Source of the DNA: Cladobotryum mycophilum
Taxonomy: Eukaryota > Ascomycota > Sordariomycetes > Hypocreales > Hypocreaceae
Assembly (NCBI GenBank): GCA_036429605.1
Contig: CM071589.1
Coordinates: 434,001 to 498,000 of the forward strand
Direction: 5' to 3'
Length of the DNA: 64,000 nt
Below the pieces are notes generated by a model. The model was not told the DNA's origin, made no database searches, and was given only the letters and a program-made list of their open reading frames with translations. The position numbers and the translations under genes were made by a program. Below, piece by piece: positions 11,182 to 23,516 of the stretch (positions are counted from its first letter, which is position 1; each line of letters begins with the position of its first letter).

Positions 11182-11849
11182 AGTCAGGTTCTTCTTGCTT
11201 GTAGATGGTGATTACGGTGATAATCAGAGTAGTTTATACGGGGAAATTCACTTGTTATTGTTTCTCAATTGGCCTGTTATAACTTTTATCTTTGATTCTG
11301 TATGACTAGATAGTTTAGGAAGCGGAGGTTTATTTGATCTGATTCCATATGCTCGCTGATTGCGTACAATTAAGTATGAACTCCATCTCTTACTATTCCG
11401 AGACTCAATCGAAGGTAGTGTAGAATACAGATGACTGGTCTCGATGCGTTGGCGAGGAGTACTCTTTTCCAGAGTACCTACAGAAGCCTCGACAGCCACA
11501 GCGGCTGGACTTGCCGAAACTGGCATATATTATTTGGCGTCATGTCCCTTCCCCGCCGATCAACGCCCCCCCGGCCGCAGAAGGTCGCCCGTGTGCCCCC
11601 AATCTTACGGATAGCCACACCGCGGTAGCATGCATGTCCATATCAGGTCCGAACAGCGCACAAAAAGGAAGGAATCCAAAGAGCTTCACCTTGCTCGAGA
11701 GATGGCCTCACAACCCGCTCAGCTTTAGCGCCAACATGTTGCCTCTCAATAGGCACTTCTCTACAGGCCTCGGCCTGCTCCGAACCACTGCAAGGAGGGT
11801 TTTTGTTATTTTTCTCGTGCTTTCTGAGTGCCGCACTTTTTAGTATCCC
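11182..11849. other. Intergenic region after the DJ-1 gene
   Basis: No supported gene. Short ORFs at 11431-11843 have no recognisable motif. It probably contains the DJ-1 3' flank and the 3' side of the weak minus-strand gene at 11850-12126. Confidence 0.4.
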
Positions 11850-12126
11850 ATTTCATACGAGCGTGGTGAGTGGTGGCATTTCAGGGAGAGACAGGAAGCG
11901 AACGGGAGGAGAACAGGCGCGGTTATCGTAGCCCTGGGGAGGTGGAGGGGGGTAGAAGGTTTTGGTGAGATGAGATGATTAGGGGATTGAAAGACTAACC
12001 TGTTGAGGGTAGCTACCCTGCTGTCCGAAGGTAGCTTCCATCGTGTTGCTGCTGGCCGCGGTGCTGAGGCTGTTCAGGATTACCGTCGTTGCCACCAGCG
12101 TCGTCGTAATAGTCCTGAGATGACAT
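11850..12126 (-). CDS. Possible small Gln/Gly-rich hydrophilic protein, frame broken
   Basis: Weak call. From an ATG at 12124-12126 the minus strand reads MSSQDYYDDAGGNDGNPEQP, then a Q/H/G-rich stretch. This resembles the start of short disordered Tyr/Gln-rich fungal proteins. The frame ends at a stop at 12013. A neighbouring frame continues with GQQGSYPQQ up to a good donor (gttagt), and a second exon after a CCAG acceptor would read GYDNRACSPPV and stop near 11850. One base change is needed to join the frames. It may be a decayed or mis-sequenced gene, or chance. Function unknown. Confidence 0.3.
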
Positions 12127-13361
12127 TATACTGGTATTACTGGTCTCAATGTACTGAAAATGTCGCAGATCGGGGCAACTTGCCCCGAAGATGTCGAAGA
12201 AGGTCAATAGAAGGAGGAGAAGAGAGAGGGGAGATGTGGACACAATTGAATTAAGATTTCCTTGATAAGCTATAGGAGAAGCTTATTGATGATCTGGAAT
12301 AAACGTATGAGAGTCAGGAGAGCAACCCCGTCCATCTATCTACAATCACATCAGCAGTCCAAGGCGGATTCGTCCGCCTTCTCTGTTCGGATTGAAAAGT
12401 GCGAATGAGCTGTTTTACAATGTGGTGGTAAGGCCCCTGAGCGTGGCGCAACCAGTGCGGGCCCCAACGATAGATATGCCCAAATGCATCGATTTGTGGC
12501 CCTTGAGGATGGCCGTCACCGTCTAGGTGGTCTTTAATCAACACCCAGGCGAGTCGGCTCGGCATCGTCAGTATTGCAAGCCTTGGTGCCTACGGCAGCC
12601 GGCGGTGGCAGCCCAACTACCCAGCTCTCTGGCACACATTTGATTGGATGGATCGCTACACTAGCCGACTTAGGAGCTTAGATTTAATAACAGACCGAAA
12701 GACTTCGTATATGGTGTATTAAATCTTTTAGCACGTGGCTTTCATCATACGTAGTTATCTATGTAGCATATGACTCGCAGCCGAGTAATAATCAAGCTAA
12801 CATGTAATTGGCTGTCTCGCAAGCCATTTCCACTTTCAACCCCGTCATGGTGAGCCAAGGAACACGGGACATTCCGTCTTACAAGTAACAACTTGGTAAG
12901 TTCCCTATCCGAAGGAGACTACTCCGTCGTATATACACCACTCGTTCATTAACCTTGTACATATAGAGAGCATCATAATACAGGCTACATCCTGTCAGAT
13001 TGTTTCCGGCCATTTACAGCACTATAATGTTTTAAAAGTCTTAGCCACAAGATGTCCTATGGATAGCGATTAGAAGGAAATTGCTTTTACCATCTGTAGT
13101 TGGCTCCCTCACAATAAAAGTGTATGAAGCTAGTAATTATGCCTCTGAGCCACTGTGTATCACCGTAAGCATGGAGCGCACAGTCCATTACCAGCAAATG
13201 TTCCCAAACTAGATTTCTCAAGATATATATAATGCCAGCATTTCAGTCATATCTGAAGAAACAAGTACAGCATCTGATCTCTTATTTCTGCGAATTAGAT
13301 AACAATTATTTGTTATTTCCTTGTTACCTCTTTAACCCGGCTCTTCACACATTCATTAAAT
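12127..13361. other. Intergenic region before the RTA1-like gene
   Basis: No supported gene. A minus-strand ORF at 12314-12565 is not family-like. A TATATATAA-like word lies near 13222, upstream of the RTA1-like start. Confidence 0.4.
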
Positions 13362-14550
13362 ATGTCGGACCAGCAATACCTCATTCATTTCGGGCCAAAT
13401 GCCAACTGCACCTTTGAAGTCAGTATCCCGGGCCGTTTACTTTAGTTTTAAGTTCTGACAAATTTCCTCTAGTTATGCACTATTGACGAGAGCGTTTATG
13501 GATACCGCCCATCGTTGCCAGCCAACATCATATTCGTCGTGCTGTTCTCGCTGGCACTCATCGTTCATACCTACTTGGGTCTTAGGTGGAAGACGTGGGG
13601 CTTCATGTGGTGTTTGATCCTCTCTTGTCTTCATGAAGTTGCTGGCTATATCGGACGCATCATCTTGTACAAGAATCCATGGAGCTTCGTGGGGTTCATT
13701 GTCCAGATCAGTGAGCGCTCAAATTGCCCTTTAATATGCCTTTCGTTGTTTGCGTCTAACTTGGCGAACAGTTTGCATTACGCAAGCGCCCGTGTTTTAC
13801 TGTGCTGCCATATATGTCACGCTCCACCAAGCGTTCGTGAAAAGCTCTTTATCTCGACATGCCTCGTTCTCATTTTAACTCAATATAGGATCAACCACTT
13901 TTCGCCATCTCTGGCGCGATTCCCACCGAGGATCTTAATCTGGGTATTCGTGCCATGTGACATTATCTCATTGGCATTTCAGGGTGCCGGTGGCGCTCTG
14001 TCAGCAACATCTTCTGGGTCCAGCCAGATCGGCGTCGATATTGCCCTAGCCGGCTTGATCTTCCAGATCGTCACTCTTGTTCTTTTCTGTGGTATATCTG
14101 GTGATTTTTTGGTTCGGTATTTGCGTTCCACACGTGGAAAATCTCACAGCACTAGGGAGAAGCTGTTCTTTTCCTTCTTGTGCGCCTCTGTCCTTGGCAC
14201 GTTGGCCCGATGCATCTTTCGCGCAGATGAATTGAAAGAGGGATACAACGGTCCTACAATTAAGGATGAAGGTTTATTCATTGGCTTGGAGGGAATGTAA
14301 GTGGCCTTTAGCCCATTGCATTTTTGCTGCTCCCCAAGCTAGTGCCAGAATCGTGCCACTGACAGCATCCATGATGACCTCCAGACTTGTCGTTTTTGCC
14401 ATCTTCTGCCTCTGTATTGGCCATCCCGGTTTCATCATTAAACAACAAAAGCGCCATGACTACGACGTTGTTGACGTGGGCGGTGACATGGGGGTTCCTT
14501 TAACACAGAGGAAGATGGGGTACGAAGAAGCGCATACTATTTCCGTTTAG
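13362..14550 (+). CDS. RTA1-like multi-spanning membrane protein (lipid-translocating exporter family)
   Basis: Exons 13362-13418, 13473-13710, 13772-13832, 13889-14296 and 14385-14550, giving 309 aa. RTA1-like proteins are fungal seven-helix membrane proteins linked to toxic-lipid and azole tolerance and to sphingoid-base export. Visible signatures are YGYRPSLPANIIF after a short Cys-containing ectodomain, HEVAGYIGR in helix 2-3, INHFSPSLARFPP, DIISLAFQGAGGALS (helix 4-5), RCIFRADELKEGY and GHPGFI near the last helix. The tail after the last helix is short and hydrophilic. All five exons keep frame with standard splice sites, except a weak GTTCGT donor at 13833. No frame damage. Substrate and location (plasma membrane or ER) cannot be read from the sequence. 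Confidence 0.92.
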
Positions 14551-15324
14551 TTGCCCACTTGGCATCACTGGCTCCCTTGGGGCATAATTGACACTGGGAT
14601 ACGGTTGTGGAGGCGATTGATTAATACTAATTGCTGGATGGAAGAGTTTATATAACTAGGTATGCTGTTAGAGGTACAGCGAGGCGAGGATCACATGAGG
14701 GGCTAACGTAAGAATTTAATGTAAAATATCAGGGTGCCGTCGAAAATATCCGTGCCAGATAAGGTCCTTGTGTAGTATTAGGGGAGTGTGAGCGCAGATC
14801 TTTGTTAGATAACTATAATTAATCGCCTTCCGATGAGCCGAGATTGTTGGACAGTGCTATGCCTTATGTAGCTAGCGATGCGATCTGACCAATAGGTTGT
14901 ATGCGGAGGGCAGTGTATCTTGATGGAGAGTGTAGGTCTGTCGGTACAGGTCTCACGTTGGCCATTTACCTCTGTGACTATGTATTTCATGGATGGAACG
15001 GCAATGCCTGAAGGCTTCATCTGGAAATAATTATGAGGCTTAGAGGCGGGCGGGGGTAGGTGTTGATTACTCTCATCAGCCGAGTACCTTGCTCGTAGTT
15101 GCGTTCTTAGAGGATTGAGCACCATGCAGCTTTTGTTTTTAATGTACAGCCTCAGGGGTTTGGCAGCTCAACTTCTCATCGCTTTAACGCTACCGAACAA
15201 CTACAAGTACAGACGTGGATGCACATCTTCTCTGGCCTTGGAGTACCAACTTACTCTCTCCAATCCGTTCGGCTCTTCGTTGTGTTTTGCTGTCGCCCCC
15301 CCTTAAGCTTCCGCAAAAAACGCC
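14551..15324. other. Intergenic region before the carboxylesterase
   Basis: No supported gene. Short ORFs on both strands (14805-15125, 15115-15306) look random. It holds the RTA1 3' flank and the esterase promoter. Confidence 0.45.
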
Positions 15325-17191
15325 ATGACGTTCCTCGCACTCGCTCTCACAGCTTTCCTGGCGGCAGGGCTATGCTCACCGCATCCTCCCACCCCGTCGG
15401 TGACGACAGAACACGGGACATTGCTAGGTGGAAGATGCGACATGACTGATGTCGATTTCTTCTTGTCTGTCCCGTACGCCAATCTTCCCGCGAGGTTTCA
15501 TGCTCCAGTGCCGTACGCGGGGAGTATCATGACCGGAACGCGACAGTTGCAGCGCCAGCCTGTCCACAGTTTGGGACAACCTTTGTTGAGACAGGACCAC
15601 AATCTGAGGACTGGTAAGTGCCACATCTTGTCTTACGTGCATGTTATTATGGCCCTGTTCTTTTCTTTGACCACTTGCCCATAGCCTCTTTCTCGATATC
15701 TGGGTCCCTGCACACCCACCCCGCGGGCCCAAGCTGCCTGTCAAGATCTGGATTTATGGTGGTGGTGACGAGACGGGCGGCATCTCCAACGCCATGTACA
15801 CGGGTTGCTACGCTGCCCACGATACCATACAAGTCAACATCAACTACCGCCTGGGGCCGTTGGGCTTTCTATCCCTCGAAAAAGCAGGAATCCACGGCAA
15901 CTTCGGGATACAGGATTTGCTTCTGGCGCTGAAATGGATCAAGACTAATATTGAGTCGTTTGGTGGCGATCCCGTAAGTTGACTTTTTACACCTCCCAAA
16001 CACTAAAGTTGCTTCTTTCTAACAGTGCGCTTTCTGTGTGTTATTTGTAGGACAAGATGGTCCTCTTCGGGCAATCAGCCGGATCCTTTGACACCTTCGT
16101 CATCGCTACCTTGGACGAGGCACCTCACTTGATTAGTGCCGCCATCATGCAATCGGGAGGAGGCCGCGACTTCCCGTCTGTTGCGGAAGCTCAGCCCTGG
16201 AATGAGCTGTTTGCCACAACTTTGGGTTGTCATTCGTCAGACGTACGTTTTGTTTCCGGCATTGCACGGCCATCTCAGTGTATCCCCCTGACTGACTCGG
16301 TGCCGCCTTTAGTTCTCCTGCATCAATTCCAAGAATGTGACGGAAATGCAACAAGCAGTCTTGGCGATGCCTCTCGGGGTTGGACCATCAATCGGTAGCC
16401 CCTTGATCCATCTTGGTCGTGGCTTTCCTTGGGGCCCCCTTTTGGACAGCAAAGTTATCCCGCACTCGCCCGCTTCCGCTGGTGTTAAGGTGCCCTCCAT
16501 ATTCGGCTCGACCTCTGCAGAAGGAATGCTCTTTGTCTTGGCCACCTACGATACCAACTTAACGACTCAAACTCAAGCCACCTACGATGATGTTCTGAGA
16601 TACCAATTCGGCCGTCTCGCCTCGCGCGTCAATTCCACGTATCCGCTCTCCAAGTTTCCACCAACAGCCTCCAGCCCCAACTCGGTCGATAGTGCCATCG
16701 GCGCCATCCTCACCGACTACACGTACAAGTGCCCGGCCCACCGGGGCCTCCAGCAGGGCGTCGCCAATAACATTCCCGTATACACATACTTGTTCTCCCA
16801 CACTCCATCATGCAATTGGATAGCTTCCGTTCCCAGCAATTCTTTTATACATGGCTTCTTAGGCGCCACGCACACAGCCGAGCTTCCATTTGTCTTTGGC
16901 GTACTGAATGGACTACCTGCTCCTGGAGGGAACTGCAGCTCAACCACAGACGAGGTGCAACTCAGCAAAAGAATTATTTCCGCGTGGGATAGCATGGCTG
17001 CTACGCGTAATCCTGGGGCCGATTGGCCTCGATGGTTCCCAGGACAAGGTCGTGGTAAAGGTCTGGGAGTGAACTATCTTGCTAATGGGACGGTTGTGGG
17101 CGAGGTTGATTACAGTGCTTGCCCGTTCTGGGATGAGATAAGAGATGAGCTATTGGTGATGGTGGCTCGAGGGGAAGTAAGCGGACCATAA
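15325..17191 (+). CDS. Secreted type-B carboxylesterase/lipase; one apparent 1-base frameshift
   Basis: Exons 15325-15613, 15685-15973, 16051-16242 and 16313-17191, giving about 549 aa. It is an alpha/beta-hydrolase of the carboxylesterase type-B family that cleaves carboxylic esters outside the cell. It has an N-terminal signal peptide (MTFLALALTAFLAAGLCS). The oxyanion-hole region is IYGGGDETG. The nucleophile elbow is FGQSAGSF, where GESAG is commoner. The acidic residue lies in GSTSAEGM and the catalytic His in GATHTAELPFVFG. The frame breaks at a G4 run (15519-15522). One more G joins VPYAG to the EYHDRNATVAAP reading and restores the whole protein, so a base-count error is likely. Substrate is unknown. 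The neighbours do not form an obvious pathway. Confidence 0.88.
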
Positions 17192-17739
17192 GCAAGAAGC
17201 TCGCTTCTCAAGTATTGAGGTGCACATGTAACATTCATTTCTTTCACAAGTTAATGTCCCAAGCTGTGTTATTTTATAATCAGTTATACATGTATAACTC
17301 GTCAGTTTCCGACTTATTCTACGCTCTTTTGGGTGGTTTCGTATGGAGGAACTTCACTTCTGTGCCTAGGGGTGTGACGGATACATGCATAGAAGGGCGT
17401 CTAACAAGGGGAAACCGTGCCACATGGACGGCGGTGGTCATGGAGCTCCAGGACTGGAAGGAGTAAACACACAGAACATCATGTGAGGTCAGCCAACAAG
17501 CTGTACAACAAATTAATTAAGCACTGCTTATTTCATGTTCTATAAACTGCTACATTGACTCCTAGTGTGACCTCGCCTCGCTGGATCCTTGACAGGACGT
17601 TGGCTAATGTGCGATCGTATCAGTGCCCTACGTAACTACACTCGGTGTGATTCAGGAGCCGGATCATTGTCATATCTCTGTAAGTAATAGAAGCTTCCGT
17701 AGAAACCAGCCAATACTATGCTGCAAACATGCTTCTACT
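17192..17739. other. Intergenic region between convergent genes
   Basis: It lies between the ends of the carboxylesterase (+) and the Zn2Cys6 regulator (-). No ORF with family features, no repeat. It should hold both transcription ends. Confidence 0.45.
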
Positions 17740-19439
17740 CTACCCAGGGAAAAATTCTCCAATAAACCACATCATGCTCGCAGAAAACGAGGCAGCTGTG
17801 TCCTCCAACTTTGTTGCCATGGACATAGCTAGCTGTAGACCCATCCGTAACCCTATATCTCGCAAAGTGGAAACAATCCAGCGTTTCTGGGCCTGAGAAG
17901 TAGTCCTCAGAGATCCAGCTATGAATAACGGCCAGAGTAGTAGGTATCCACCCGGTCTGGGTATCTGATACGGGCCGCTGGCTTCCAGGCCGGTCCCCAC
18001 CGCGTGGAGCGTACCATGCCGGTATCCTAAAATGTATGGAACACTATGGCAAATGGCATTTGCCATTTCCGTGAGCGTCTTGGCCGAGTGGTTCAGCTCT
18101 CCCTCCTTCTCTTTGCCTAAGCCATATGCCATTGTAGCTATTATCACAGATTCATGAATTACGATGCGCACCATCCGGTAATTATTCCATGTAGACGCAA
18201 CCCAGAGATCCCGATAGACGTCGTACTGGTGCTCGTAGCCTTTGAGCGGATTGACCTCTGTACTAAGAAGTCGGTACGACTTAGGGCTCCAGGAGTCTGG
18301 GAGCCCTTTTTTCCAGTCCTCAAGCATACAATCGATTGGGTATAGCATTGTGGCTACAGTAGCAGGATTGCGGATCCCTTCTTGTTTGATACTAGCCCGG
18401 ACGGCCGCAAGATGCTCATTCAGCTCGGCGAAGCGATTCAAAGCAGCCTCATCATTCTTCTGAATAGGTTCAACCCACTGGGACCACCTCTTGACAGCGT
18501 AGGGCATTGGCTCCTGTAGTTGATGACAAGTCATGGCCTGCTGCAAATAAGCGATCGGGGTTCGATAACACCAAGTCCAAATGTAGGTCTTACAATCAGA
18601 CGCCGTAATTCAGTGAATAGTATGGCAGACACTGCGCTGCGGAATTGGCTCGGTCCGCGTATCTCAACACACCGAGCAGCAGCGACAATGTGACGGCTAA
18701 AGGTGTCCATGGAAGCCGGTTTAGCGCTTGCGATGATCTGGCAAGCGAGTTAGGCCTGGTGCGCTCCTGTTGATCACGATGGAGTGTCTAAGAAGGAGGT
18801 CTCACTTCAAACGTACTCATCAGCATTATAGATGCCAGGGTGCTGTCCGACTTCATCCTAGCTTCATCTTGGAGGTCGGTCTGTAACTGTCGAATAGCAT
18901 CTCCGTATAGGCGATAAGCCTCGTATTTCCATGGCGTTGAAGCCCCAGCATTCGACAATGCTACCAGTCCCGCGGCCGAAACGATGTTGCTAAGTGTTCC
19001 AGCATGAGTTTCTAGCCGAAGGAGTAATGGCAGATACTCAAGAACACCTTGGGGGGTCCAGTACCGGAGTTCGTCCTCGCACTGAATACATAGTGGTGAA
19101 GGAAGAATGCTATAGCCCGGTCCTTAACGGGGGTGACAAGTCGGTAACTCGCGCCACAACTCTTACATCCGGCAACTGTTGAGCGGCCCTGATCATGGGG
19201 GGCTGGTGATGTCGGAAAACAACGCTGGTTTCGGACGCGAAGCCTGGGCAAACCCAACCGGCTTTCTGACACTGCCGGCATGAGGGCTGCAGTTCATCAC
19301 ACTACCCTCCAAGTTAGAACTTACAGATACGTAATGGCCATTTAATTAGCATAGCGAAGACCCTTTGGTGTATTGATACCTTAATCTTGCGGGCTTTGCA
19401 TGTAGCGCAACCTCTGCTGGGCCTCCCCGTGTTCACCAT
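17740..19439 (-). CDS. Zn(II)2Cys6 transcription factor; one apparent 1-base frameshift
   Basis: Exons, 5' to 3': 19380-19439, 19167-19301, 18806-19122, 18594-18737, 17740-18540; about 485 aa. The N-terminus MVNTGRPSRGCATCKARKIK continues across the first intron into CDELQPSCRQCQKAGWVCPG. This gives the six cysteines of a fungal Zn2Cys6 binuclear cluster (residues about 11-38). Downstream is a fungal-specific regulator middle region, with AFFLHHYV, GVLEYLPLLL, WKYEAYRLYGDAIRQLQ and LRTTSQAQKRWIVSTLRDIG. The second intron is only 44 nt. One base seems to be missing near 19075-19086, between FFLHHYV and the ELRYWTPQG reading. It could control a neighbour such as the carboxylesterase, but nothing in the sequence proves a target. 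Confidence 0.85.
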
Positions 19440-21364
19440 CTTCGTCAGCAGGCAGACTGGCTTGCTTTCTTAGTTCAGTAATGCAGTGTGTGCGCAAAAT
19501 AAGTAGCCTCCTTCATGAGACCGATGTCGTCAGTGTTTGTCTTGGGCTAACATAGAGCCTACTAACATGAATGCCCAGACGATACGGGCGTACCGCTGCC
19601 CAGAATGTGTTCCGAGAGTCAACTTCTCTTACGGTCTACCTCTAGTCAGATACCTTGGTACGTACTCACGGAATAATGACGGCGCGACCCACCAATTAGG
19701 TGTGATACTATGAGGACTTCTTGATGAGCGTTTGCCACCTGAGATATGTGCAGCCATTCATGAGAAGCGTTAGTGGTGACATTCATGTACACTCACTACG
19801 CAATCTCTCCTTAAGTAGTCGGAAGCATCTGTTCGACAAAATTTGGAACAAGTGTTTCTAGCAGTTGGTCAACCTAGGTTACCCTATCTTGGCGGTGAGA
19901 TAAGCTCAGATAATCGGTCCCGGAGCTTACTACCAATAGCCATCCTCCCATTGTGATAGTGCCAGATCCGAGTATATAAGTAGACCTAAGTTTGTTTATT
20001 TGCTACCCAACAAAAGGTCTCTTGAAACCTAGAGCATGGATTGACTTCCGGTCTCTTCCTGGATTGGCTCACTCCGAACGGATCACTTTTGACCGGGCTT
20101 CCCTCTTCGTACTCGCACCCTTTAAGTTTCTGATCATCACTCCACCCCCATGCTTTTCAGCCGGAGTGATTTCCATCCCGTCCCTTTCCATGGGACCTGA
20201 ACCTTGAGAGCGGCTAAACGGCTTTTCTACGTGGTACCCAATTTACACTGATCTGTTCTCTGGGCAATGTCTCGGCGTTGGATGAGTCTATAAACCTCCC
20301 CGAGACAGTCAATTAAAGAGTGAAACAGACTGACAGGTTGGCGATAAGATAAGACCGTTGTGCCTGTATTGCAAATGAAGGGAAATGGCCTCAAGGCTCT
20401 TTCACTGAAAGGATTCTTGTGATTTAAAAGCAACTGATGCTTTTGGAATACTCTAAACGTTGTGGGACTGTTCACCCCGCTTCAACGTTTAGGCCGGCTC
20501 TCTCCAGTATGCACAGCTATGAACGAACCAACAACACAAAACTTCTGATGGACTAGACGACAACTGCTAGAGGGGTTCACTAATATGAACACGAATAGTC
20601 TAGAAAATGCTGTTTTCAATATTGTTGTGGGCCGCATGTGGAACTCAAATTAACTAGGAGGAACGGAACAGATTCGGACCTGAACTCGTGAGGATTGATG
20701 GTTGGTCGTTTGCTATATTCTCTCCAATATGGTATAAAACATGATTTGACTCGAATGGTATTAGTTATAGCTTTTTATCGTAGCCTGACCATATTATTAC
20801 TGCGAATGCAATATGCATATTCTTGCTCACTCTACACATTAGTTGACAAGATGGAACCGCGACGCCACGATGCGACGTTGGTTCTTGACCTTGCACACTA
20901 TTTTAGTATTTTCCAAAGGCCAAAAGGTTCCGATGATGAAGAAAGCCTTATCTTTTCATCTATTTGACCTATTTGGGTTGAAAAATGAACAGATGGAGTG
21001 CTTTGTGCTGTCAATATGGAGTGTTTTCGTCCCCGTGTTGGTCGGGGTAGCTGCACCATTCCACCAACTAACCAACAACATACCACACAAAAGTGTTGTG
21101 ACATTTGGTAACAATAAACTATTGATCAGTTTGTCTGCCGGGCGAGGAAAGGCTTCGTTTACGGAGAATTGATTCCGGAAATTGGGCTGAGGTCTCGAAC
21201 GAGCTTTGAAGAGAATGGAGATTCATGACGGATTCAACGTGTGAGCTTCGTGTATATAAGCACATCAATGATCGTGTTTTAAATCTCATTCTCACTCACC
21301 ATAACACAATCAATCACTCCATCATTCGTTACTCAGAGCATCACTCGTTCCCCCATCGTTCACC
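19440..21364. other. Intergenic region, 1.9 kb
   Basis: No supported gene. ORFs at 19992, 20227, 20695 and 20843 lack recognisable domains. The last part is the promoter of the flocculin-like gene, with TATATAA at 21253-21259 followed by a CA-rich leader. Confidence 0.45.
21253..21259 (+). promoter_or_regulatory. Putative TATA box of the flocculin-like gene
   Basis: TATATAA lies 106 nt upstream of the ATG at 21365. A pyrimidine/CA-rich leader (CACTCACCATAACAC...) separates them, the usual spacing for a TATA-containing fungal promoter. Confidence 0.5.
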
Positions 21365-22592
21365 ATGAAGAATTGGCCCAGCGTCCGGCTCGTGGCCGCC
21401 CTGGGTCTTGGCGCTCTTCTGCAGCCTGCCCATGCCGAAGACACTCAATGCACGATTTTCGTCAAGTATCAGCCAGCCGTGGTGGCCTTTTGCGACACCA
21501 CTACTACCACCACTTATACTTTGTAAGTTGCAGAACTGAAAACTTGAATGTGGTGGTCTTTGGCTGATCTGAAGCAGGACTACGACTGGGTGCCACTCGG
21601 GCCCTAGCTACGTCACAACTACCACTCCATGGACTGGTATCTCAACCGTTATGATTACTGTGCCACCCAGAGGAACGGTGCCAGGAACGGTGATTGTTGG
21701 AGTTCCTAGATCACACCCTCCAAGCTATACCACCATTTTTACGACTGGAACCAAGACTGGTGTAGTGACAATTCCCCCTAGTGGAACTGTACCTGGAACT
21801 ATCATTACCACAGTCACTGGACCTCTTCCAGTTTATACTACCATTACTGCCACTGGAACCAGTCCTGGTATAACCACGCTCCCTGCCGGACCGTCAGAAC
21901 CAATCACGGTCATCACTACGGTTGTTCCTGGTTATACAACAATCACCACAACTGGGACTGCTCCTGGCATAGTCACACTCTTGCCTGGCTCGACTGGTCC
22001 CATTACTGTCATCACTACAGTTACTGGGCCTCTCCCTAGCTATAATACAATTACAACCGCCTGGACTGGATCAGAACCTGGCACCATCACTGCCCCACCC
22101 AGTGGAACCGTTCCCGGAACGGTTATTGTCGAGTTACCTTCCCCTGTCTATACTACTGTCACCACCACCTGGACTAGAACTGGATCAAGCACAATAACCG
22201 TCCCACCAAGCGGAACCAATCCAGGAACAGTTATTGTCGAGCTACCTGCCCCCATCTACATCACTGTTACTAGTACTTGGACTGGGACAGCGCCTAGCAC
22301 CGTGACTGTTCCGCCGAGTGGAACTGCCCCCGGAACAGTAATTGTCGAATTACCTTCCCCTAGTTATACTACCACCACTACTACTACTGGAAGAGTTCCA
22401 GGCATGACGAGTGTTACACCTACAGGAACGGGTCCCATTACTGTCATCATCACCGTTCCCGCTCCCATTTATGTGAATACCACTTCTACTTGGACCGGTA
22501 CTGCACCCAGCACAATAACTATTCTGCCTCCAGGGACCGCTCCTGGAACTGTCACCGTTAAGCTTCCGTCAAACTACATCACCATCAAGTGA
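21365..22592 (+). CDS. Secreted Thr/Pro-rich tandem-repeat protein (flocculin/adhesin-like)
   Basis: Exons 21365-21522 and 21578-22592, giving 390 aa. The signal peptide is MKNWPSVRLVAALGLGALLQ with cleavage probably after PAHA. A short N-terminal part of about 30 residues with two Cys (TQCTIFVKYQPAVVAFCD) precedes a Thr run. Then come about nine imperfect repeats of 33-38 residues. Each starts Y(T/N/V)T(I/V)xTT, carries W-T-G or T-G-T plus P-G or P-S, and ends PGTVIVELP(S/A)P or PITVITTV. Such repeats resemble yeast flocculin and other fungal cell-wall adhesin repeats, which are heavily O-glycosylated. No C-terminal hydrophobic GPI signal is visible; the protein ends NYITIK. It may be secreted free or held by other links. 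Copy number may vary between strains. Function in adhesion is inferred. Confidence 0.82.
21600..22580 (+). repeat. Coding minisatellite, about nine units of 100-115 bp
   Basis: The second exon of the flocculin-like gene is almost wholly made of these units. Phrases such as CCTGGAAC(A/G/T)GT(T/A)AT(T/C)GTCGA recur with third-position changes, so the repeats are old enough to differ at DNA level while keeping the protein pattern. Confidence 0.75.
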
Positions 22593-23433
22593 GCTGCATC
22601 CATTTATGAGGCTTTCTTCTTGGTGTGATATGGGGCTACCGGTAGGCGAGAGAAGGAGAGGGGGAGTGTGCGAGTGTACGAAACGGGGAACACTTCAAGG
22701 TATAGTTGGGGATAGGGGAAATGAAATGACTCATTTAATACCTAATATCTATCGTGTACCCAATACAGCTAAATCGAATCTCTTTACCTCGTATAACTCT
22801 GTTTATTTGTTTCTGTGATTGGCAAGTCGGTATGTAAGAAGTGTTTGTAAGTGAGTGAGAAAATACAGCTTCAAATCTGCGATTGGACAGATCATCTGTA
22901 ACTAATTCTGCTGCTTTCGAGGGTAATTTACTTGATTGCGAGATCTCATCCAGCCTCGAAGAAGCTGATGCGGATGTGCACATCTTGCATCGCTGGCGGC
23001 TTCATGAAGTGCGAAGAGCAAACACGTTCGCCTTATCACGGCATCGATCACAGAATAGCGACAATTGCTACCCCAAGCCAAGACGATCATAGTTCCCATT
23101 TTGTACATTTGACCATCAATAAGTGTTTACTCTGACTCTAGGTTGTCCAAGTAAACCTTGGGCGACCAACCTTGGCAACGACCCCACGGTGCTCCTCCAG
23201 GCCGCGAGTGTCTCTGGTGGGAATATAGTATCACCAAGCAATTTTCCAATGGAATGGAGATAGCTCATCCTACTTTCACATATTAATTAGCAAGAATCCC
23301 TACAAGAGGACGATGAAGGTAAAAAAAAAGAGTCTCAAGTTCAATTTAGAAGGATACTTACTTCTACAATAAAAAGAAGCAAACGTTCAACCGGCACTGA
23401 TCCAACTACACAGGCGTCTAATCGCCTGTTCCA
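22593..23433. other. Intergenic region between the repeat-protein gene and tRNA-Asp
   Basis: No supported gene. Small overlapping ORFs at 22735-23135 on both strands look random. A GCGACAA/CCTTGG-rich stretch near 23150-23190 has no assignable role. Confidence 0.4.
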
Positions 23434-23505
23434 TCTTCCGTAGTATAGTGGTCAGTATACAAGCTTGTCACGCTTGGGACCCGGGTTCAATTCCCGGCGG
23501 GAGAG
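23434..23505 (+). tRNA. tRNA-Asp (anticodon GTC)
   Basis: A full cloverleaf can be folded. Acceptor stem TCTTCCG (23434-23440) pairs with CGGGAGA (23498-23504), with one T-G pair. The D arm is in TAGTATAGTGGTCAGTATA. The anticodon stem CAAGC/GCTTG holds loop TTGTCAC, so the anticodon is GTC. The T arm is CCCGG-GTTCAAT-TCCCGG type, with G as discriminator base. No intron. A T-run from about 23510 to 23516 serves as the RNA polymerase III terminator. The A box (TAGTATAGTGG) and B box (GGTTCAATTCC) are inside. Confidence 0.95.
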
Positions 23506-23509
23506 ATTC

Positions 23510-23516
23510 TTTTTTT
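23510..23516 (+). terminator. RNA polymerase III terminator of tRNA-Asp
   Basis: A run of seven T starting five bases after the mature tRNA 3' end, the standard Pol III stop signal. A second T-rich tract follows near 23520. Confidence 0.8.

Noticed and set aside
22500..22592. GPI-anchor signal on the repeat protein
   Set aside because: The C-terminus is short and polar (NYITIK) with no hydrophobic tail.
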